From the NCBI GenBank assembly GCA_016779265.1, contig JADHNY010000014.1, forward strand, positions 1-58,523: 58,523 nucleotides of DNA, in the 5' to 3' direction. Made by a program: the position numbers and the translations under genes. The DNA comes from Pirellulales bacterium (lineage in GTDB: Bacteria > Planctomycetota > Planctomycetia > Pirellulales > UBA1268). Shown here piece after piece: positions 1 to 9,268 of this stretch; position 1 is the stretch's first letter, and every line of letters begins with the position of its first letter. The notes under the pieces were generated by a model. The model was not told the DNA's origin and did not search any database. It worked only from the letters and a program-made list of their open reading frames with translations.

Positions 1-110
1 GAGATACATCGAGTGAGCGAAGGCAGGGATGCCGGAGCGAACGCCCGGTGGAGCAGCACTGGGCTCCCCCGAGCACACCACCGTGCGGGTGCCGGCCCCT
101 CCGCCTCGTT
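1..110 (-). repeat. Dispersed 110-bp repeat, left copy
   Basis: Read on the minus strand, this stretch aligns without gaps to 58370-58479 on the plus strand, with 97 of 110 positions identical by hand count. It begins at the leuA stop codon (109-111), so the element directly abuts the gene's 3' end. The best conserved part is a run containing CACCGGGCGTTCGCTCCGGC. The copy is cut by the window edge, so its full length is unknown. No protein-like reading frame is evident. A role as a 3'-end or REP-like element is inference. Confidence 0.85.
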
Positions 111-1680
111 AGGGACGTTGGGGATGGAGCTTGGGCTGGCTGCCGGCGAGGGCTCTGTTGATGGCCATCAGAAAGGCCTTGGCTGAGGCTTCCAGGGAGT
201 CGGTGGAGACGCCACGGCCACGGTGGAGGTGGCCTTCGTACTCAAGCTCAACGGTGACTTCCGCCTGGGCATCCTTGCCGACGGTGACCGCCTGCACGCG
301 GAAGTCCCGGCAGCGGGTGGTGACGCCGGTGGCCTGCTCGATCGCCAGGAAAATTCCGTCGACAGGGCCGTCACCAGCGGAGACCTCGGCGACCTTTTCT
401 TCACCCTCGCCATCTGCCCGACCATGGTTCAGACGCAAGGTGACACGTGGCGATCCACCGCTTGTGCAGGCGATGTCATAGCCGGTGAGGCTGTACTCCT
501 CAGGGAACTCTGCGAACTGATCCTCACAGAGAGCGGCGATGTCGCCGTCGTAGACTTCCTTCTTGCGGTCGGCGAGCAGTTTAAACTTCTCAAAGATCTG
601 GTTGACCTGCTCCGCCGTGAGGGCGTAGCCGAGGGCCCGAACGCGGTCAGCCAACGCCGCGCGACCGCTGTGCTTGCCGAGCACGAGGTCGGTTCGCTCC
701 AGCCCCACATCTTCTGGCCGCATGATCTCGTAGGTGCTGCGTTCCTTCAGCATCCCATCTTGATGAATTCCCGCCTCGTGGGCGAAGGCGTTGCGGCCCA
801 CAATCGCTTTGTTGCGTGGCACCTGGATGCCAGTGATCGTGGCGACCAAGCGGCTTGTAGGAACAAGCCGCTGAGAGACCACCTGTGTGTCGGCTGCGTA
901 GTAGTCGTTGCGGGTGCGGAGGGCCATCACCACTTCCTCAAGCGAACAGTTGCCCGCTCGCTCTCCGATACCGTTGATCGTGCACTCCACCTGGCCGGCA
1001 CCTGCTTCCACCGCGGCGAGACTGTTGGCCACAGCAAGCCCCAGGTCATCATGACAGTGCACACTGATCACCGCCTTGTCGATGTTTGGCACCCGCTCTC
1101 GCAGCGTTGAGATGCAGCGATACATCTGGTTCGGTGTGGCATAGCCCACCGTGTCGGGAATGTTGACGGTCGTGGCACCGGCGTCGATCGCTGCTTCGAC
1201 CACGCGGCAGAGGAAGTCGAGGTCGGTGCGGGCGGCATCCTCCGGTGAGAACTCAATGTCGTCGCAGTAGCCGCGTGCCCGCTTCACGCCAGCAACCGCG
1301 CGGGCGACGACCTCATCCTCGGTCATTCGCAGTTTGAACTGCCGATGAATCGAACTGGTCGCCAGGAAGACATGGATCCGGGCGCTACGAGCAGCCTTGA
1401 GAGCCTCCCAGGCGCGATCGATGTCGGCATCATTGCACCGGGCCAGGCCGCAGATCGTGGCGCCAGAGACCGTCCTGGCAATCTCTCGTACAGCCTCAAA
1501 GTCACCCGGCGAAGCGATCGGAAACCCGGCTTCAATGATGTCAACTCCCAGCTGCACCAGCGCCTGAGCAATCTCCATCTTCTCGGTCAGGTTCATGCTC
1601 GCCCCCGGCGACTGTTCGCCGTCGCGGAGCGTCGTGTCGAAGATGCGGATCGTGCGGTTCGATGAGGCAGGCGTGTTCAT
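109..1680 (-). CDS. leuA: 2-isopropylmalate synthase
   Basis: This enzyme condenses acetyl-CoA with 2-oxoisovalerate, the first committed step of leucine synthesis. The protein is 523 residues, the usual length for long-form LeuA. The [14 protein letters not shown] motif with catalytic/metal Asp15 opens the TIM barrel. Metal ligands lie in VHCHDDLG (His208, His210), and NGIGERAGN at 236-244 completes the active site. HEAGIHQDG near residue 307 marks the linker region, and the C-terminal part (about 390-515) is the leucine-binding regulatory domain, so feedback inhibition is expected. The ATG start fits the conserved N-terminus; no strong Shine-Dalgarno is visible. It is divergent from the mazG-like gene, with 261 bp between them in which I see no clear leader or attenuator. 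A repeat element abuts its stop codon. Confidence 0.97.
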   Translation of the reverse strand: MNTPASSNRTIRIFDTTLRDGEQSPGASMNLTEKMEIAQALVQLGVDIIEAGFPIASPGDFEAVREIARTVSGATICGLARCNDADIDRAWEALKAARSARIHVFLATSSIHRQFKLRMTEDEVVARAVAGVKRARGYCDDIEFSPEDAARTDLDFLCRVVEAAIDAGATTVNIPDTVGYATPNQMYRCISTLRERVPNIDKAVISVHCHDDLGLAVANSLAAVEAGAGQVECTINGIGERAGNCSLEEVVMALRTRNDYYAADTQVVSQRLVPTSRLVATITGIQVPRNKAIVGRNAFAHEAGIHQDGMLKERSTYEIMRPEDVGLERTDLVLGKHSGRAALADRVRALGYALTAEQVNQIFEKFKLLADRKKEVYDGDIAALCEDQFAEFPEEYSLTGYDIACTSGGSPRVTLRLNHGRADGEGEEKVAEVSAGDGPVDGIFLAIEQATGVTTRCRDFRVQAVTVGKDAQAEVTVELEYEGHLHRGRGVSTDSLEASAKAFLMAINRALAGSQPKLHPQRP

Positions 1681-1941
1681 GCGTGGGCGTCAGTGTTTCA
1701 GGAGGGCATCTCAAAGGGAAAACCCGGCCGGTCTGTGGGCCATGAGATCATCTCAGCATCGCTGAAACCGGCCACCAGTGACAGGGCTGACCGTATTATT
1801 ACCCTCTGCGGCGATCGCTTGATGGCTGTGCCCCTCTTCCGCGAGGGAACACGAGAACGAACCGGGGGATGTCTGGTAATCTCCCGCAAGCAGCAATCGG
1901 GGGCGTCGAGCCCCTCACAGCGTGTCAGCGAGACCTCTCCT

Positions 1942-2283
1942 ATGAGTGATTCGACCGGAGCGAGCAGCCAGCCAACCCCTGGGCTCACGGTTGCAGGACT
2001 GCAGCAACTCATCCGCCGCATGTACCATGACAAGGACGCTGCTCGAGGAATCGAGGGTACGTTTATGTGGTTCACCGAGGAAGTCGGTGAGCTCGCGTCG
2101 GCCCTGCGGGGGGGCACGAAAGACGAGCAGACGCTGGAGTTCGCTGACGTAATCGCATGGCTGGTGACGATGGCAAATGTGGCCGAGATCGACCTCGAGG
2201 CGGCCCTCATGCGGAAGTATGGGGGAGGATGCCCGGGCTGTGGCCGGCTCGATTGCGTCTGTCCAGACGCGGAGAAGCCATGA
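1942..2283 (+). CDS. MazG-like nucleotide pyrophosphohydrolase
   Basis: A 113-residue protein of the all-alpha NTP pyrophosphohydrolase family, which hydrolyses (d)NTPs to monophosphates and is thought to clean nucleotide pools. The Mg-binding signature is visible as EEVGE followed by EFADV (the ExxE...ExxD pattern). The reading frame is open back to 1693, but similarity to the family begins at the ATG at 1942 (MSDSTGAS). After the helical domain is a short cysteine tail, CPGCGRLDCVCP, which looks like a metal-binding knuckle; a similar tail occurs in some MazG-like proteins, from memory. Its TGA overlaps the ATG of the next gene (ATGA at 2280-2283), so the two are translationally coupled. 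The true substrate cannot be told. Confidence 0.85.
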   Translation: MSDSTGASSQPTPGLTVAGLQQLIRRMYHDKDAARGIEGTFMWFTEEVGELASALRGGTKDEQTLEFADVIAWLVTMANVAEIDLEAALMRKYGGGCPGCGRLDCVCPDAEKP

Positions 2284-4496
2284 CCGATTGCTGTCGTTTT
2301 TCTCCGGTCCTACGGCGGTCGCATACGCTCCACCGATGCCTGGCATGGCTCATGCTTCTCAGCGGAGCATGGATGCAGACAGCCGTGGCTGACGATGCGG
2401 AACGTTCCTCCGAGTTCTCGGTCTCGGGCGGGCTCACAGTCTCAGCTGGATTTGCCGGACTCACCAAGACAGCGGCCTGGACACCGATCCGCGTGCGGCT
2501 TCCAGCGGGGGAGTCGGCGACGCGGCTGCGGGTCTGGGCGGCTGACACCGAAGACCAGCCCGTCGGCTCTCCATGGCAGGACTTCACAACCACTGCCGCA
2601 GGAGGGCTCGAGGCCACGGTCCATATCCGACTGGGCCGACCAGACGGCCAGCTCGCTGTGGAACTGGCCGATGCCGACGGTTCTCGGGCTCCACAGACGG
2701 TCGACATCGCCGCTCCACTGCCGCAGTCGGCCTCCCTGGTCTTGGTGCTTGGCGACCTCGCGGCGGCATCCCGTGGCGTGCGTCTGCTGGAAGATGACGA
2801 CGGCTGGCGGCCAACGGTCGTCACAGCAACGGTGGACGACCTTCCGGGCAGTTCGTCTCTCGACTTCGATGCCGCCGACGCGGTGGTTGTCTGCGGCAGT
2901 GTCTGCCCACTGCCCGAGCCGGTTTTCAAGGCACTCGACGGATGGGTCAGGGATGGCGGCCGGCTGGTGTTCCTGGCTGGCGACTCGCTTGAGAAACTCG
3001 CCGCTGCCGACGCTCCCGAACTCGGCTGGCTGCCAGGCCGTTTTGAGCGGCTTGTGCCACTGCGGTCCACGGCAGCAATCGAGACGTTTGCCCGAGCGAG
3101 CCGGCCTCTGCCTGCCACGAATGATCGCCTTCAGATGCCTCTGCTAGCCCCGCTGCCGGCAGGAGCAGGCACGACGCTCGCGGCAGTCGGACCGACGCTT
3201 GCAGACCTTCCGCTGGCGGTTCGGTTTCCCCATGACTTTGGCACGATCGGCTGGCTGGCCTTTGATCTCGATCAGGGAGCCTTTGAGAACTGGCCTGGCA
3301 GTGACTCTCTGTTTCTCGCCGTCCTTGGCCGCGAGCGAACCAGGGCAGGGCGGTCCGGCGAAACGCGGCGTGACCTGCTTGATATGTCGGGTCAGCTACG
3401 GCGGTCTGTCGATCAGTTCACCGGCGTGCGGCCGGTGCCGTTTGAACTGATTGGCCTGCTGGCGATTCTGTTTGTGACCAGTCTCTACCCACTCTCGTGG
3501 TGGCTGGCAAAGCCGCCCTCTGGCCGTGGCGGCTGGATTGCCCTCGCTGTGGCGATTGTGGCGTTCACGCTGCTCGCCTCTACCGTGGGAGACCGCTGGA
3601 AGGCCTCCGAGTGGCAGTCGACAGCGGCCGGACTCGTCGACGTTGACGTCAGCAGCCATCGGGTGCGGGGGTTTTCAATGACCGGCTTCTGGGCTTCGGA
3701 AAACACCGCGATCGCGCTCTCGGCAGAGCCCGCAGGTGACCAGCTTCCGGTGCAGGACGGACAGACCGTAATCTCATGGGCCGCCTCCACGGGCAGAAGC
3801 TTCGGTGGCCCTGACACGCTCGTCCCACACGCGTCACTGGCTGCCGCTCCCTATTCCTACGCGGACAGCCTCTCGGCACTTGAGAAGGTGCCGCTGGCGA
3901 TTGCCACCAGTGGCACATGGCAGGCCGCCTGGAATGGACAGACCACCGAGAACGCCCTCTCAGGACGCTTCGAACGAACCGCGGAAGGCACCCTGCGTGG
4001 TGAACTGATCAACGAGCTCCCGTTTCCACTGGAAGACTGCCTGCTGGCCTACGCCGGCTGGCTGTACGAGATTGGCCCGCTCGCCTCCGGCGAACGCTTC
4101 GATCCCTCACGTGGCCGTGGCCCACGGTCGCTGTCTGGTGCCATCGCACGCCGTGAAGCGGTCGGCGAACGAGAGCAGGGCGGCCGTTACGACACGGCCG
4201 AACGGGATGCAGATCGGATTCTCGTGGTCGCCAGTTTTCATGAGGCCGCTGGTGGGCGGAGCTACACGTCTCTCGAAACGGGACTGCTCGGCCGCTACGA
4301 CCTCAGCGACCTCCTGCAGAGCGGCCGCGCCGTGCTGATTGGCCGCGGACCGCGAGGCACCACCTGGACGACTGATCAAGACCGAAAGGGAGATGAAGAT
4401 CCTCACGCGCTGTGGCGGTTTGTGCTGCCAGTTGGCCGTGGCTTTGGCTCCTCGTCGACCGACCACCCCACGTCTGAGGCAGAGGCGTCTCCATGA
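2280..4496 (+). CDS. Exported membrane-anchored protein with a GATase-1-like region
   Basis: About 738 residues starting at an ATG that overlaps the upstream stop. The N-terminus has a hydrophobic signal segment (LAWLMLLSGA) followed by AVADDA, a likely cleavage site. Residues 45-150 look like a beta-sandwich. A segment with VLVLGD and GWVRDGGRLVFLAGD resembles the Rossmann-like class I glutamine amidotransferase fold seen in membrane proteins next to ABC transporters. Two transmembrane helices follow at about 389-408 and 418-437, then a large exported or cytosolic C-terminal part. It overlaps the ABC ATPase start by four bases, so the pair probably forms one transport or envelope complex. 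I cannot assign a specific function. Confidence 0.75.
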   Translation: MTDCCRFSPVLRRSHTLHRCLAWLMLLSGAWMQTAVADDAERSSEFSVSGGLTVSAGFAGLTKTAAWTPIRVRLPAGESATRLRVWAADTEDQPVGSPWQDFTTTAAGGLEATVHIRLGRPDGQLAVELADADGSRAPQTVDIAAPLPQSASLVLVLGDLAAASRGVRLLEDDDGWRPTVVTATVDDLPGSSSLDFDAADAVVVCGSVCPLPEPVFKALDGWVRDGGRLVFLAGDSLEKLAAADAPELGWLPGRFERLVPLRSTAAIETFARASRPLPATNDRLQMPLLAPLPAGAGTTLAAVGPTLADLPLAVRFPHDFGTIGWLAFDLDQGAFENWPGSDSLFLAVLGRERTRAGRSGETRRDLLDMSGQLRRSVDQFTGVRPVPFELIGLLAILFVTSLYPLSWWLAKPPSGRGGWIALAVAIVAFTLLASTVGDRWKASEWQSTAAGLVDVDVSSHRVRGFSMTGFWASENTAIALSAEPAGDQLPVQDGQTVISWAASTGRSFGGPDTLVPHASLAAAPYSYADSLSALEKVPLAIATSGTWQAAWNGQTTENALSGRFERTAEGTLRGELINELPFPLEDCLLAYAGWLYEIGPLASGERFDPSRGRGPRSLSGAIARREAVGEREQGGRYDTAERDADRILVVASFHEAAGGRSYTSLETGLLGRYDLSDLLQSGRAVLIGRGPRGTTWTTDQDRKGDEDPHALWRFVLPVGRGFGSSSTDHPTSEAEASP

Positions 4497-5443
4497 TCGA
4501 AACGATCGACCTCACGAAAAAATATGGCGATTTCTCAGCGCTTGAGGCCCTCGACCTGAAACTCGAACAGGGTGACCTGTTCGGCTTCATCGGCCCGAAC
4601 GGTGCCGGCAAGACGACAACGATTCGAATCCTGGCAACCCTCCTCGCACCGAGCTGGGGCGAGGCCTATGTCTGCGGACAGTCGATCTACACGCACCCTC
4701 GCGAGATTCGACATCTGATCGGCTACATGCCCGACATTTTCGGTGTCTACGACGACATGCGGGTGATGGAGTATCTGGAGTTCTTTGCGGCGGCCTATCG
4801 GATCGATGGTGCGAAGCGACGGGAGGTGGCGGAGCGGTCACTCGACCTCGTTGACCTGATGTTCAAACGAAATGAACTGGTCACCAGCCTCTCGCGTGGC
4901 ATGACGCAAAGGCTTGGGCTCGCACGTGTCTTGCTTCACGACCCGCAGGTGCTGCTGCTCGATGAGCCCGCCAGCGGCCTCGATCCACGGGCACGAATTG
5001 AAATGCGTGGCCTTCTGAAGCGGCTGCAATCGCTCGGCAAGACAATTCTGGTCTCAAGTCACATCCTGCCTGAACTCGCCGACATCTGTAATCGCGTGGG
5101 CATCATTGAGCACGGACGGCTCCTTGCCTGTGGTGAGGTGAGTGATCTGCTCGCACAGGTGCGTGGACGCCCCACGGTGCGGATCCGAGTGGCAGGCGAG
5201 CATGCCCCAGCGGCCAGCTTGCTTGAGCGGGCCGAGGAAGTTCTCGGTGTGACCGTCGATACATCGACGACTGAGGGTGACGAACTCGTCGTCGCATTGG
5301 CGGACGGTGTCGAGAACCACTCTGCCATCATCGCTCGGCTGGTCGCGGAAGGGCATGAGGTGCTGACGGTACGGCTGCAAGATGTCAATCTTGAGACCGC
5401 CTTCCTCGAACTCACCCGGGGACGCCTCTCCTCGGGAACGTAA
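4493..5443 (+). CDS. ABC transporter ATP-binding protein
   Basis: A 316-residue ATPase of the ABC-2 type exporter class. Walker A is GPNGAGKTT (34-42), the signature is LSRGMTQR (133-140), Walker B is LLLDEP (154-159) followed by the D-loop SGLDP, and SSH is the switch histidine. The C-terminal ~95 residues form the extra domain typical of multidrug or lipid exporters. The start overlaps the preceding stop (ATGA). The expected permease is not found downstream, where an unrelated FKBP gene follows after 174 bp; the preceding two-helix membrane protein may partner it, or the permease lies elsewhere. The substrate is unknown. Confidence 0.93.
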   Translation: MIETIDLTKKYGDFSALEALDLKLEQGDLFGFIGPNGAGKTTTIRILATLLAPSWGEAYVCGQSIYTHPREIRHLIGYMPDIFGVYDDMRVMEYLEFFAAAYRIDGAKRREVAERSLDLVDLMFKRNELVTSLSRGMTQRLGLARVLLHDPQVLLLDEPASGLDPRARIEMRGLLKRLQSLGKTILVSSHILPELADICNRVGIIEHGRLLACGEVSDLLAQVRGRPTVRIRVAGEHAPAASLLERAEEVLGVTVDTSTTEGDELVVALADGVENHSAIIARLVAEGHEVLTVRLQDVNLETAFLELTRGRLSSGT

Positions 5444-5617
5444 GTCCACGCGGTTCCGCACAGCATGTTCTATACGGCGGGTTCTGGAAGGTGGGGTCTG
5501 TCCAGCGGCAGCCGGGGCCAAAGTGGGCTTGGCTGATGGATGGGCTACAGCCTTAAAATCACAGACCAAACGGCCACTGGTGCTGTGTGGTGATCAAGGT
5601 CTGTGGAAGCTGCCGTC

Positions 5618-6472
5618 ATGCTGTCGATCCCAAAGCCCCGCCGAGGACGCTGTCGAGAGGACTGCCGAGTTGAGAGCCCTCCGCGTCGCGGGCGGATCTG
5701 CTTGGTGGCTGCGGCGGTGACAGGCCTTTGCCTCTCGGGTGGGCTCGCCTATGCGCAGCCACCAGCGGGTCAGCCAGCCCTAATTCCACCGCCTCCCCCG
5801 ACCACCAGACCGGCAGATCTGACGGGGCTGGCGACGCCCGAAGGCGAACTTGGCTACGCCCTCGGGCTCCGCATCGGCGAGCGGATCATGGCAGATTTTC
5901 AGGCTCAGGGCACAGAGGTGGATGCTGCCGCGTTGGCCCGTGGCCTGGCAGACTCCATCCTCAACGCGGAACCATTACTGCCGGAGGCACGCATCGCCGC
6001 AGCGCTCGACGGCTTTGAACGCCGGATGCAAGAACTCGAACGAGAACAGATGGCGAGGCTGGCGGAGGCTGCGCGTCGCAACAAGGCGGCAGCGGCCGAT
6101 TTCTTAGCGAAGAATGCCGCTCGCCCTGAAGTCCGCACGCTTCCGAGCGGCCTGCAGATTGAAGTCCTTCGCCAAGGCACCGGCCGACAGCCAGTTCTCG
6201 AAGACATTGTGGCCACGCACTACGTGGGAACCCATCTCGACGGCAGTGTGTTCGACAGGACCGACCCAGCCGGCGAGCCCGCGAGGTTTCCGGTGCGGGG
6301 TGTGGTGCCAGCCTGGCAGCAGGCGCTCCCGATGATGGAAGTAGGAGCGAAGTGGAAACTCTACGTACCGCCAGCGTTGGCGTATGGAGACGCCGGCTTT
6401 CCTCCAGACATCGAGCCCAATGAACTGCTCATCTTTGAGATCGACCTCGTCGGTATCGAGGCACGTCCGTAA
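5618..6472 (+). CDS. Exported FKBP-type peptidyl-prolyl cis-trans isomerase
   Basis: A 284-residue folding catalyst. The frame is open to a GTG at 5603, but the ATG at 5618 gives a cleaner N-terminus. A basic region is followed by a hydrophobic segment (LVAAAVTGLCLSGGLAYAQ) that looks like a signal peptide, so it acts in the periplasm or paryphoplasm. A Pro-rich linker leads to an FKBP_N dimerisation region (about 70-165, with ALGLRIGERI) as in MIP and FkpA. The FKBP catalytic domain then starts at LPSGLQIEVL, and IPxxLAYGD appears as VPPALAYGDAG. The next gene starts 31 bp after its stop and is also exported, so the two may form a periplasmic protein quality-control pair. Confidence 0.9.
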   Translation: MLSIPKPRRGRCREDCRVESPPRRGRICLVAAAVTGLCLSGGLAYAQPPAGQPALIPPPPPTTRPADLTGLATPEGELGYALGLRIGERIMADFQAQGTEVDAAALARGLADSILNAEPLLPEARIAAALDGFERRMQELEREQMARLAEAARRNKAAAADFLAKNAARPEVRTLPSGLQIEVLRQGTGRQPVLEDIVATHYVGTHLDGSVFDRTDPAGEPARFPVRGVVPAWQQALPMMEVGAKWKLYVPPALAYGDAGFPPDIEPNELLIFEIDLVGIEARP

Positions 6473-6503
6473 GAGCCGCACCGCTGCGTTCCTCTCACCT
6501 CTG

Positions 6504-7721
6504 ATGCTGCTGCGGCTTACAGCGGTCATGCTTGTTGTCTGCCTAGGACCGCTTCAAACCGCGGAGGGGCAGTCGGCACGCAGCTGGCAGACCACTCGTG
6601 ATGCGATGGTTCGCGACGTGCTGCAACCAGGCGGCATTCGCGACCCGCGTGTGCTGGAGAGCATGCGGACAACGCCTCGTCATGAGTTTGTGCAATCGCA
6701 CCAGCGACATCTGGCGTATGTCGACATGGCGCTACCGATCGGCGAATCCCAGACGATCTCAGGCATCTTTGTCGTGGCGTACATGACCGAGCAGCTGCAG
6801 CCAGAGCCCACCGACACGGTGCTGGAGATTGGCACCGGAAGTGGCTATCAGGCAGCCGTCCTCTCACCGCTGGTGAAGGCGGTCTACTCCATCGAGATTC
6901 ATGAACCGCTGGGGCGGCGAGCCACGAAAACGCTGCAGCGTCTCGGCTACGAGAATGTCTTCACTCGGATTGGCGATGGTTTCGCCGGCTGGCCCGAGAA
7001 AGCTCCCTTCGACAAGATCATCGTGACCTGTTCGCCGGAGGAGGTGCCACAGCCGCTGGTGGAGCAGCTTGCTGAAGGTGGGCGGATGATCATTCCGGTA
7101 GGCACACGCTACGACCAGACACTGGTCCTGCTGACCAAGCGGAACGGAAAACTGGTTGAGGAGTCGCTGGTGCCAAGCCTGTTCGTGCCGATGACCGGCA
7201 CGGCGGAAGACGACCGTGTGATCCAGCCCGACGGCAGCGCCCCGCATCTCGCCAATGGTGGCTTCGAAGAGCAACTGCCCGACAGCGACACACCCACTGC
7301 TTGGTACTACGGTCGCCAGGCGGCAGCTTTGCAAGCAGCAGCGGCCAACGGCGAATGGCTGCTCCGACTGGAAAACCGTGATGCCGGCCGGCCGGCTCAG
7401 ATCTTCCAGGGCTTTCCTGTCGATGGCCGTGAAGTCCGACGACTCAATGTGTCGCTTTCTGTACGAGCAGAGAACCTGGTCCCAGGAGCCACCCCAAGCC
7501 AGATCCCTGCGGTTGTGGTGCGGTTTTTTAACGAGACCCGCAGCCGGTCGTCCCTCGTGGCGTTTGGGGAATGGTCGGGGAGTTTTGAATGGCGAAAGCA
7601 GCAGACGACCATGCCGGTACCGCACTGGGCCCGGGAAGCGATCATGCAGATCGGACTGATGGGAGCCACCGGCCGGCTCGAAGTCGATGACGTCGCTGTT
7701 GCTCCGCTGGAAGCTCTGTAG
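6504..7721 (+). CDS. Exported protein-L-isoaspartate O-methyltransferase with C-terminal jelly-roll-like domain
   Basis: This enzyme methylates isoaspartyl residues in aged proteins so they can revert to aspartate. The frame is open from 6384, inside the FKBP gene; the ATG at 6504 starts a hydrophobic signal segment (MLLRLTAVMLVVCLG) and gives 405 residues. Family marks are PIGESQTIS (79-87), matching the PIMT substrate loop, and the SAM-binding motif VLEIGTGSGYQ (106-116). Classic PIMT is about 210 residues and cytosolic; this one continues with a ~150-residue region beginning LANGGFEEQLP, whose NGGFE...W pattern resembles CBM4/9-like galactose-binding domains. It follows the FKBP gene by 31 bp. 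SAM supply outside the cytoplasm is a puzzle. Confidence 0.85.
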   Translation: MLLRLTAVMLVVCLGPLQTAEGQSARSWQTTRDAMVRDVLQPGGIRDPRVLESMRTTPRHEFVQSHQRHLAYVDMALPIGESQTISGIFVVAYMTEQLQPEPTDTVLEIGTGSGYQAAVLSPLVKAVYSIEIHEPLGRRATKTLQRLGYENVFTRIGDGFAGWPEKAPFDKIIVTCSPEEVPQPLVEQLAEGGRMIIPVGTRYDQTLVLLTKRNGKLVEESLVPSLFVPMTGTAEDDRVIQPDGSAPHLANGGFEEQLPDSDTPTAWYYGRQAAALQAAAANGEWLLRLENRDAGRPAQIFQGFPVDGREVRRLNVSLSVRAENLVPGATPSQIPAVVVRFFNETRSRSSLVAFGEWSGSFEWRKQQTTMPVPHWAREAIMQIGLMGATGRLEVDDVAVAPLEAL

Positions 7722-7942
7722 CGGCCAACGGCAGCCTCTCCGCCGAAATCAGGCCGCAAAAGCCCGCAAAAACGACGCAAACACCCCGCCTTCGCTAGGC
7801 GGCCCGCTCTGCGCCATCTTCTTGATTTGCGAAATCGGCAAACTATCCTTTCCAATGCCTCTGGCTCGGCACCGAGCGAGGCTCTGATGCCCGCTTCCAG
7901 CTGGCTGCGTCTGTTTGCCTTTTTCTGCGGAGAACACCACAC

Positions 7943-9103
7943 ATGTCGATGCGTTTTTGCTCGCTTCGTCTGACTGGCGTTGTCGCTCTGGTAGCCGTGG
8001 CAGTGGCTGCTGGGAGCGCTGACGCCGGTTGGCACCACCGCTACAACGGATCCTCCGGTGGATCCTCTGGTGGCTCATCCGGCGGATCCTCGGGCGGCTC
8101 GTCCGGTGGCTCCTACGGTTCGTCCGGTGGCTCATCGGGCGGCTCCTACGGTTCGTCCGGCGGCTCCTACGGCTCCTATGGCTCGTACGGCAGTTCGTAC
8201 GGCTCCTACGGCAGCCATGGCCATCACGCTGCTCGCCGCGCCCTGCGGCAGGATCGTCGTGCCATGCGTCATGCCTCGCACCACTCCTCCGGCGGTTCGT
8301 CGGGTGGATCCTCGGGCGGCTCGTCCGGTGGCGGCTACGTCACCTACGGGTCATCGGGCGGTTCATCCGGTGGTTCTTCGGGTGGTTCCTACGGTGGCGG
8401 TGCTGTGCCTGCCTACCTGCCGATGGAAGAGTCGATCCAGTCGTATCGCGTGATCGACGACCAGCCAGTGGAAGCGGAATCAGCCGAAGGGGCTGAGGAT
8501 GCGGCTCCTGCTGATGAGTCAGCCGGCATGCAGCTTCCCGCCGACGCAGCGATGCTCGTTGTGGAACTGCCGGAGACAGCTCGCGTGATCGTCAACGGTG
8601 CTGAGACCTCAGCCACCGGAAGCCTCCGTCGCTACGTCTCGCGTGGCCTCGAGAGCGGACGTGACTACGAGTTCACCGTGAAGATGGTCGACGCAGACGA
8701 CGCCGAAGCCACACGCGTGGTCGCCGTCCGAGCCGGTGAGGTCTCCAATGTGTCGTTCCTCGACGGCTCGTCTGACGACCGCGTTGCGGACCTTGCGTTT
8801 CCTGCTGAGCTGACCACGAGCCTGACGCTGCACGTGCCTGCCGACGCCAAGGTTTGGCTCGCTGGCAATGCAACGGTCTCGTCTGGTGAAACTCGAGTGT
8901 TCGAGACGACCAGCCTTCGCGATGGCGACGCCTGGAGCCGCTATGAGGTCAGAGTGGTTGCCACCATCGACGGTGTCGAGGTGGAAGCCAGCCGCGTGAT
9001 CGATCTCGACGCCGGCCACTCGCTGGAGCTTGAGATGGCTCCCGCTGGTGATAGCCTCGTTGTGCGGAGTACGGCCTCGGCCGACAGCACCGCCTCGCTG
9101 TAG
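7943..9103 (+). CDS. Exported Gly/Ser-rich protein with two TIGR03000-like domains
   Basis: A 386-residue planctomycete-type envelope protein. A signal peptide (about 1-29, ending SADAG) is followed by two low-complexity blocks of SSGG/SYG repeats (about 36-92 and 115-153) split by a basic His/Arg-rich stretch. An acidic linker leads to a beta domain starting AAMLVVELPETARVIVNG, which fits TIGR03000, a domain described only from planctomycetes; a second, more diverged copy starts SLTLHVPADAKVWLAG. A GGAGA-like Shine-Dalgarno (7929-7933) lies 9 bases before the ATG. A strong terminator follows at 9181, so it seems to be the last gene of its unit. A role in the cell wall or surface is inference. 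Confidence 0.85.
   Translation: MSMRFCSLRLTGVVALVAVAVAAGSADAGWHHRYNGSSGGSSGGSSGGSSGGSSGGSYGSSGGSSGGSYGSSGGSYGSYGSYGSSYGSYGSHGHHAARRALRQDRRAMRHASHHSSGGSSGGSSGGSSGGGYVTYGSSGGSSGGSSGGSYGGGAVPAYLPMEESIQSYRVIDDQPVEAESAEGAEDAAPADESAGMQLPADAAMLVVELPETARVIVNGAETSATGSLRRYVSRGLESGRDYEFTVKMVDADDAEATRVVAVRAGEVSNVSFLDGSSDDRVADLAFPAELTTSLTLHVPADAKVWLAGNATVSSGETRVFETTSLRDGDAWSRYEVRVVATIDGVEVEASRVIDLDAGHSLELEMAPAGDSLVVRSTASADSTASL
8048..8215 (+). repeat. In-gene Gly/Ser codon repeat, block 1
   Basis: Degenerate tandem 12-base units such as GGATCCTCCGGT and GGCTCGTCCGGT encode SSGG, shifting to GSYGS units towards the end. All repeats keep the frame. Such tracts are prone to copy-number change by slippage. 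Confidence 0.9.
8285..8402 (+). repeat. In-gene Gly/Ser codon repeat, block 2
   Basis: Second in-frame SSGG tract in the TIGR03000 protein, separated from block 1 by a stretch coding for His, Arg and Ala. It uses more TCGGG/TCATC variants than block 1, suggesting it is not a very recent duplication. Confidence 0.88.
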
Positions 9104-9180
9104 GTCGACTGATCTGACGGGCGTTGCCGTCAGCAGACTGCCACAGCAGTTCGATGCGGAGCAGCTCTTCAATGCACAGG

Positions 9181-9216
9181 CCCCCGCGGTGCCGCCTTCG
9201 GTGCCGCGGGGGTTTT
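9181..9216 (+). terminator. Rho-independent terminator after the TIGR03000 gene
   Basis: A perfect 9-bp stem (CCCCCGCGG at 9181-9189 with CCGCGGGGG at 9204-9212) encloses a 14-base loop and is followed directly by TTTT. It lies 78 bp after the upstream stop codon. This is the clearest intrinsic terminator in the window. Confidence 0.88.
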
Positions 9217-9268
9217 GCATTGATGCTCGAGTGCCGAATGCGTCGATTGGCTTCCAAAGAGGGCCGAA

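Noticed and set aside
223..1110. Plus-strand open frame of 295 codons opposite leuA
   Set aside because: It lies wholly antisense to a clear leuA gene with conserved motifs; long antisense frames are common in high-GC DNA.
1681..1941. Leucine attenuator or T-box before leuA
   Set aside because: No Leu-codon leader peptide or paired hairpins could be recognised; a TAATAA-like -10 lacks a matching -35.
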